NCBI GenBank assembly: GCA_964572225.1
Contig: CAZNFR010000029.1
Coordinates: 1-38,818, forward strand
DNA: 38,818 nt
Reading direction: 5' to 3'
DNA from: CAZNFR01 sp964572225
GTDB taxonomy: Bacteria; Bacteroidota; Bacteroidia; Bacteroidales; GCA-2748055
The notes under the pieces: generated by a model
Database searches by the model: none
Seen by the model: only the letters and a program-made list of their open reading frames with translations
Told to the model about the DNA's origin: nothing
Position numbers and translations under genes: made by a program
Shown here: piece after piece, positions 34,367-38,818 of the stretch
How the letters are laid out: every line of letters starts with the position of its first letter
How positions within the stretch are numbered: position 1 is the stretch's first letter

Positions 34367-36535
34367 TCAGATTTTGATGAGTCGTTTTCGGATCACAGGT
34401 TCATCATCCCGGTAAACCGATAGAAGGTAAATTCCAGAATCCAAAAAATCATAATTCAATACCTTATTTTCTCCGTTCTCCAAATAAAAAGAGTGATGCA
34501 ACCTTCCATCCGTGGCATGAAGGTAAGATTTTGCTTTAGGGCCCTTATTGGAAATGGTGATCTCTTCTTCAAACGGATTCGGATATAATTCCAGATCTTC
34601 CCTGAAGCACCTGTCCGGGAGCTCCTGAACAACTCCCTGCTGGTATAGCGTGTTTATCTCCTGCTCCGTTAAAATCTTTCCTGTATAAATTTGCAATTCG
34701 TCGAGGAAACCATCAAAAAAGTAGGATTTATTCTCCATACTTCCAAGGTAATAATCACCCTTCGACGACCATGTATTTAATACACTCCCGCTAAGCGTTT
34801 TCTCCTCTCCGTTAAAATACAGTTTCAGTTCAGAAGTGGTTCGGTCAAAACTCACAGCAATATGGTTCCATACAGCCCTCGAGAATAATCCGGCAGTAGT
34901 CTCCAGGTAGCCTTCATTGGATCCGTCACCCATTTCAATCACGATTTTACGGTCGTTGTTGAGGTAAGAATTATACGTAATCTTAAATCCGTCTTCCCAT
35001 CCCCCAGACAGCCCCTTTCCGAAAAATGTCTTTATATTCCTGCTATCATCTTCGGAAAAAGCCCAAAAAGAAACCGTAAACTTACTCCCGGTATCAAAAT
35101 CTCGGATTATCGCATAATCTGAAGAACCTGCAAGTCCCAGAGATTTTCCCTCCCCAAGGGAAAAATCAGTGATTTCTGCCCCTGAATAAAGTTCAATGGA
35201 CTTGCCCGAAGCGTTTATATCGGCTGTATTACTGTCAAAATTCCAGTAATAGTGAACGGGCTCACCGGGTTCTGATTCCTGCTCGGTGGTAACTTCCAAA
35301 ATCGGACTAAAAGGGCTGTTGCCTGCAAAATTGAAGGAATATGCCCTGAACCGGTAAGTTGTGGAAGGTTCAAGATTATCGCTGGTAATACTTCCTCCAT
35401 TACTGCCCAGGGAAGAAAAGTCGGAAAATTCGGAGCCAATTATTGCCTGTTGCAACCGCATCCCGTTGGCAAATTCACCTGTAGGCTGAAGGGTCATTGT
35501 AATGGAACCGGAAGTTTTCCCGGTAAGAGAAAGCTGAGGGTTTCCGGGTGGGGTTTTAACGAAATTTATCTCCACTATGGGGGTTTTCGGAGATGAATTA
35601 TCTCCTTTGTAGGCGAAAAGTCTGTAGGTGTACTCACCGGATTCGCTTAAAACATCCGTATATTCGGTTACCCATGCTGAAACGGTATCTAAGGCCTGAA
35701 ACTGGGTGTCCCAATGACTTCTCTCTATCACAATTGCCTCAGCACTCGGATCCGGATCACTCCAGCTGACCTTCACCTCAGTGAGACTCACCTGTTCGGC
35801 TGAAGGTTTGTACGGAGGTTGAATAAATACCGCTCCGGATAATATCGGTTCGAGAACCTCAAACCATTTTTCAGCCATAAAGACCTCCCCTGCTTCGTTG
35901 GGATGAACGTTATCGTAGGTATGAACCGCCGGATTGAATTCAGTGTTCATGTCAACAATATAAATTTCCGATCCCTCCAATGCCTTACTGCCCTTAATAC
36001 CAGGAATGGCGGCCGACAGTTCCTGAATGCGTCCTGAAATGGCAGGTGTCCATGCACTGCGGATTACCTGGGCCAGAAGTATGGTAACTCCGGGATTATC
36101 ACTTCTCAGTATATCAATAATGGTCTCAATCTGAGCTATGGTTGAGGAGGTGGACTGCTCCTGTATGGCATCGTTTGAGCCAATATGGATCAAAGCAATA
36201 TCAGGAGTATATCCCTCTAACCAGTCCGATAACTTTCCATACCCTGCCCTACCATTAATGATCTCATCAGCCCGCCATCCCCAATGACCTTCATGGTCCT
36301 GATCAAAATCCTGGGAAGGGGCCGGCACATTGTTGTAAAGAGTGTTCATACTCCCTACAAAATCCACGCTAAAATCCGCATCTTCCAGCATTTTCCACAA
36401 GGGTCGACGGTAACTGTTCCATGGCGGTTGGGCCTGGGTAATACTATTCCCTATGCTAACAATCCTGACTTGTGAGTAAAGGTCTTGACTAACAAAGAAA
36501 ACCAGCAAAATACAAAGCAAAAAAACTTTTTTCAT
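34367..36535 (-). CDS. T9SS-secreted SGNH esterase-like protein with FN3 and LamG domains
   Basis: A 722-residue secreted protein. A signal peptide (MKKVFLLCILLVFFVSQDLYSQ) is followed by an SGNH hydrolase domain (about 23-232). Its SGNH blocks are SIGNSIT (nucleophile S31), HIGSND (117-122) and DNVHPNEAG (D208, H211), resembling CE3-type acetylxylan esterases. Two fibronectin-III-like domains (about 241-330 and 335-425), a LamG/concanavalin-like domain (about 432-635) and a T9SS sorting domain (LELYPNPFEEEI to the end) follow. It should reach the cell surface or medium and could remove acetyl groups from a polysaccharide. The ATG at 36535 is chosen over one 21 bases upstream because it gives the better signal peptide. 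Confidence 0.86.
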   Translation of the reverse strand: MKKVFLLCILLVFFVSQDLYSQVRIVSIGNSITQAQPPWNSYRRPLWKMLEDADFSVDFVGSMNTLYNNVPAPSQDFDQDHEGHWGWRADEIINGRAGYGKLSDWLEGYTPDIALIHIGSNDAIQEQSTSSTIAQIETIIDILRSDNPGVTILLAQVIRSAWTPAISGRIQELSAAIPGIKGSKALEGSEIYIVDMNTEFNPAVHTYDNVHPNEAGEVFMAEKWFEVLEPILSGAVFIQPPYKPSAEQVSLTEVKVSWSDPDPSAEAIVIERSHWDTQFQALDTVSAWVTEYTDVLSESGEYTYRLFAYKGDNSSPKTPIVEINFVKTPPGNPQLSLTGKTSGSITMTLQPTGEFANGMRLQQAIIGSEFSDFSSLGSNGGSITSDNLEPSTTYRFRAYSFNFAGNSPFSPILEVTTEQESEPGEPVHYYWNFDSNTADINASGKSIELYSGAEITDFSLGEGKSLGLAGSSDYAIIRDFDTGSKFTVSFWAFSEDDSRNIKTFFGKGLSGGWEDGFKITYNSYLNNDRKIVIEMGDGSNEGYLETTAGLFSRAVWNHIAVSFDRTTSELKLYFNGEEKTLSGSVLNTWSSKGDYYLGSMENKSYFFDGFLDELQIYTGKILTEQEINTLYQQGVVQELPDRCFREDLELYPNPFEEEITISNKGPKAKSYLHATDGRLHHSFYLENGENKVLNYDFLDSGIYLLSVYRDDEPVIRKRLIKI

Positions 36536-36622
36536 CACAATCAATTTGATCCTCATTCAAAATCCTGCATATCCTTTATTCGCGGAACAACGAAAGGCAT
36601 TATGAAAACTCTAATTTCCAGG

Positions 36623-36630
36623 CAAATATA
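36623..36630 (-). promoter_or_regulatory. -7 promoter box for the T9SS SGNH gene
   Basis: TATATTTG on the minus strand matches TAnnTTTG exactly and lies about 90 bases upstream of the start codon at 36535. No -33 TTTG was found at standard spacing. In the rest of the gap up to 36934 I saw no clear promoter for the plus-strand MBOAT gene. Confidence 0.4.
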
Positions 36631-36934
36631 AAGATAAAAAAATGCTTTTACCTGTGAGAATTCCTAAATCTTTGTTAGAAATAAGTTAAGCCGTAACCTG
36701 ACTCAAAATTTTCCCTACAAATTATTGGCATTTGACATCAAAAACCATCAATTAATAAAAATTAAAACGATATATACAGGTTTCCGGAAGAAAATTGCAA
36801 TTATTGTAGGTTCTTTATCCTAAGAAAAGGGGCACGATTAAAAACCTGAACACTAAAAATTAGTATAAAGGTTAAGTTCGTAATTAATGAATGATTGAAC
36901 CTGATTTGGGGACAATTTCTGACAAAATCAAACT

Positions 36935-38380
36935 ATGCTTTTTAATTCATTAGAATTCCTAGTTTTCTTTCCGATCGTAATTGCCGGATATTTCGCACTT
37001 AATCCAAAATACCGATGGATCCTGCTCCTTCTGGCAAGCTACTATTTTTACATGTGCTGGAATTACAGTTACATAATCCTGATCATGCTCTCGACCGTGG
37101 TAGACTACACCACGGGTATTCTAATTCATAAAAGCCAGAATAAAAAACGGAGAAAATCTCTTCTCCTCTTAAGTCTGGCCACAAACCTCGGACTCCTGTT
37201 TTTTTTCAAATACTTCAATTTTTTTGGGGATACCATAAACTTCTTCCTTGATAAATTCAATATTTTCTATAATGTGCCTGCTTATGATTATCTCCTACCG
37301 GTGGGGATTTCTTTCTATACTTTTCAGACGCTTTCGTATACCATCGACATATATAACGGCAAACAAAAACCAGAATATCATTTCGGTCGTTTTGCCCTTT
37401 TTGTCTCATTTTTTCCCCAACTTGTAGCAGGTCCCATTGAACGTTCAGTCAATCTTCTCCCCCAGTTCCGTCAAAACTTTGCATTTGAATACGAAAGAGT
37501 AAAAAACGGACTGTTTCTTATGGCCTGGGGATTTTTTAAAAAGGTGGTCATTGCCGACCGGCTCTCAGAATACGTCAACCTGGTTTATAACAATCCTGAA
37601 AGTCATGAAGGCATGCAGAATATCCTTGCTACCTTATTTTTCTCTTTTCAAATCTATTGCGACTTTTCCGGTTATTCGGATATCGCCATAGGTGCAGCCA
37701 TGGTGATGGGATATAGTCTGATGACCAATTTCAGGAGGCCCTATTTCGCACTTTCAATCCGCGAATTCTGGCAACGCTGGCATATATCGCTCTCTACCTG
37801 GTTCAGGGATTATGTCTATATCCCCCTCGGAGGAAATCGTGTGATAAAATGGAGATGGTATTTCAACCTGTTTATTACCTTTCTTGTGAGCGGACTCTGG
37901 CATGGTGCCGAGTGGACTTTCGTGATCTGGGGTGCCCTACACGGATTTTACCTGATCTTTGCCATCTGGACCGATAAGCTACGTCTCAGGGCAAACCAGC
38001 TTCTGGGTATCACAAAGATCCCCTGGGTTTATCAATTATCGCAGATCCTGGTTACCTTCGTACTGGTATATTTTGCATGGATCTTCTTCCGCGCAAATAA
38101 TACGACTGATGCATTTCTGATCATTAAAAAACATTTTATTTTTACCGGTGAAGGAAGCAATATTAACCTTTTCACATTCAGCAAGGATCTTTGGGTGGCT
38201 ATTGCAAGTATTACCATCCTCATTGTTATCGAAAGCCTTGAGGAATATAAGGGACTGTCGACCGTGATGAGAAACAGACTGAGCAGACCGGTAAAATGGG
38301 CAATTTTATCGGTGATCATTGCCGCAATTATCCTTATGGGGATTTGGCAGGAGGCCGATTTTCTTTACTTCCAGTTCTGA
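36935..38380 (+). CDS. MBOAT-family O-acyltransferase (AlgI-like), second copy
   Basis: A 481-residue paralogue of the MBOAT at 31036. It shares the start MLFNSLEF, VGISFYTFQTLSYTID (123-138), QLVAGPIERS (162-171), FWQRWHISLSTWFRDYVYIP (278-297, H283) and VSGLWHGAEWTFVIWG (318-333, H323), and the same ending (DFLYFQF here, DFIYFQF in the first copy). It is predicted to feed acetyl groups to a periplasmic SGNH partner. The partner candidate follows after 60 bases and runs off the window. Confidence 0.93.
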   Translation: MLFNSLEFLVFFPIVIAGYFALNPKYRWILLLLASYYFYMCWNYSYIILIMLSTVVDYTTGILIHKSQNKKRRKSLLLLSLATNLGLLFFFKYFNFFGDTINFFLDKFNIFYNVPAYDYLLPVGISFYTFQTLSYTIDIYNGKQKPEYHFGRFALFVSFFPQLVAGPIERSVNLLPQFRQNFAFEYERVKNGLFLMAWGFFKKVVIADRLSEYVNLVYNNPESHEGMQNILATLFFSFQIYCDFSGYSDIAIGAAMVMGYSLMTNFRRPYFALSIREFWQRWHISLSTWFRDYVYIPLGGNRVIKWRWYFNLFITFLVSGLWHGAEWTFVIWGALHGFYLIFAIWTDKLRLRANQLLGITKIPWVYQLSQILVTFVLVYFAWIFFRANNTTDAFLIIKKHFIFTGEGSNINLFTFSKDLWVAIASITILIVIESLEEYKGLSTVMRNRLSRPVKWAILSVIIAAIILMGIWQEADFLYFQF

Positions 38381-38440
38381 TATAAAAATCTGGTAAACGA
38401 TTATCGCTTTTGACTAGTTAATAAAGAAAATAGAACTAAA

Positions 38441-38818
38441 ATGAATCCGAAACTTTTAAAAATACTCATATATGTATCCGGAATTATCTGTCTCGTAATA
38501 TTCATGTCCATTCGCATCGTTCCTGAAGTAAGCATGAACCTGCTCTTAAAAATAAAAACTTATCCGGAATACGAAGATTCAACCAAATACAGTGAACTCT
38601 ACTACCTGAGCATGGTCAATGATTTTAAAGAGGAAATGCCCCAGGCAATGCGAAAATACCGTTTTAGCGACAGACAACCTGCACTAAATGAGGCCGAAAT
38701 TATTGTATTTGGAGACAGTCATTTTGATCATTCACGACAAACAACCCTACCAGAAAGGATCGCAGATGCCACAGGTAAAAAAGTATACTTTCACCGCATT
38801 GCCGCACCCTACTGGTCA
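38441..38818 (+). CDS. Membrane-anchored SGNH/AlgX-like protein, 3' end missing
   Basis: An open frame starts at ATG 38441 and continues to the window edge (126 residues seen). It has an N-terminal membrane anchor (about 7-24) and an SGNH block I, IVFGDSHFDHSRQ (88-100), with GDS where the first partner protein has GSS. It stands behind the second MBOAT just as the SGNH protein at 32485 stands behind the first, so it is likely the acetyl-transfer partner. It is not closely similar to that protein in the visible part. The length and block V cannot be seen. Confidence 0.75.
   Translation, partial: MNPKLLKILIYVSGIICLVIFMSIRIVPEVSMNLLLKIKTYPEYEDSTKYSELYYLSMVNDFKEEMPQAMRKYRFSDRQPALNEAEIIVFGDSHFDHSRQTTLPERIADATGKKVYFHRIAAPYWS

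Noticed and set aside
1..38818. CRISPR arrays, insertion sequences, toxin-antitoxin pairs or phage genes
   Set aside because: No regularly spaced direct repeats, transposase or integrase motifs, or small paired genes of those types were found on either strand.

Overview
The window looks like a Bacteroidota chromosome, probably of a marine or anaerobic class Bacteroidia lineage. The evidence is a SusC/SusD pair, two proteins with C-terminal type IX secretion (T9SS) sorting domains, Bacteroidota-type -7 promoter boxes (TAnnTTTG) and an almost complete lack of Shine-Dalgarno sequences. The exact taxon cannot be fixed from sequence reading alone. No phage, transposase, CRISPR array or rRNA gene was seen.

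Region 1 (1-257) holds the 5' part of a CAU-anticodon tRNA, cut by the window edge, a decayed tRNA-like copy beside it, and a nested inverted repeat.

Region 2 (258-16402) is a maltose/starch utilization locus. On the minus strand are a GH65 maltose phosphorylase, an MFS sugar permease and a LacI-family regulator. On the plus strand are susC, susD, a susE-like starch-binding lipoprotein, a periplasmic SusA-like neopullulanase, and a large T9SS-exported GH13 amylase that seems to replace the lipoprotein SusG. In the likely scheme, the T9SS amylase and SusE/SusD bind and cut starch at the surface and SusCD imports the oligosaccharides. The SusA-like enzyme cuts them in the periplasm, the permease brings maltose into the cytoplasm, and GH65 phosphorolyses it. 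The same palindromic operator core (CAAACGTTTG) lies before both transcription units. A YihX-like HAD phosphatase follows, with its own terminator in front.

Region 3 (17100-30446) is the biosynthesis part of an exopolysaccharide or O-antigen locus. It has GDP-fucose synthesis genes (gmd, fcl), an initiating sugar-phosphate transferase, a DUF218-type membrane protein with an inserted carbohydrate-binding-like domain, five GT2 glycosyltransferases, one GT4-like transferase, a Wzy-like polymerase and a WecG/TagA transferase. The genes sit in alternating strand blocks. No Wzx flippase, Wzz/Wzc or Wza was found, so these must lie elsewhere.

Region 4 (30501-38818) is rich in polymer acylation genes. 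It has two MBOAT O-acyltransferases, each followed by a membrane-anchored SGNH protein (the second cut by the window end). Between them are a left-handed beta-helix acyltransferase and a T9SS-secreted SGNH esterase-like protein. The best candidates for something new are this duplicated acetylation module with a secreted SGNH enzyme inside it, the DUF218/carbohydrate-binding fusion, and the strong terminator placed inside the starch operon.
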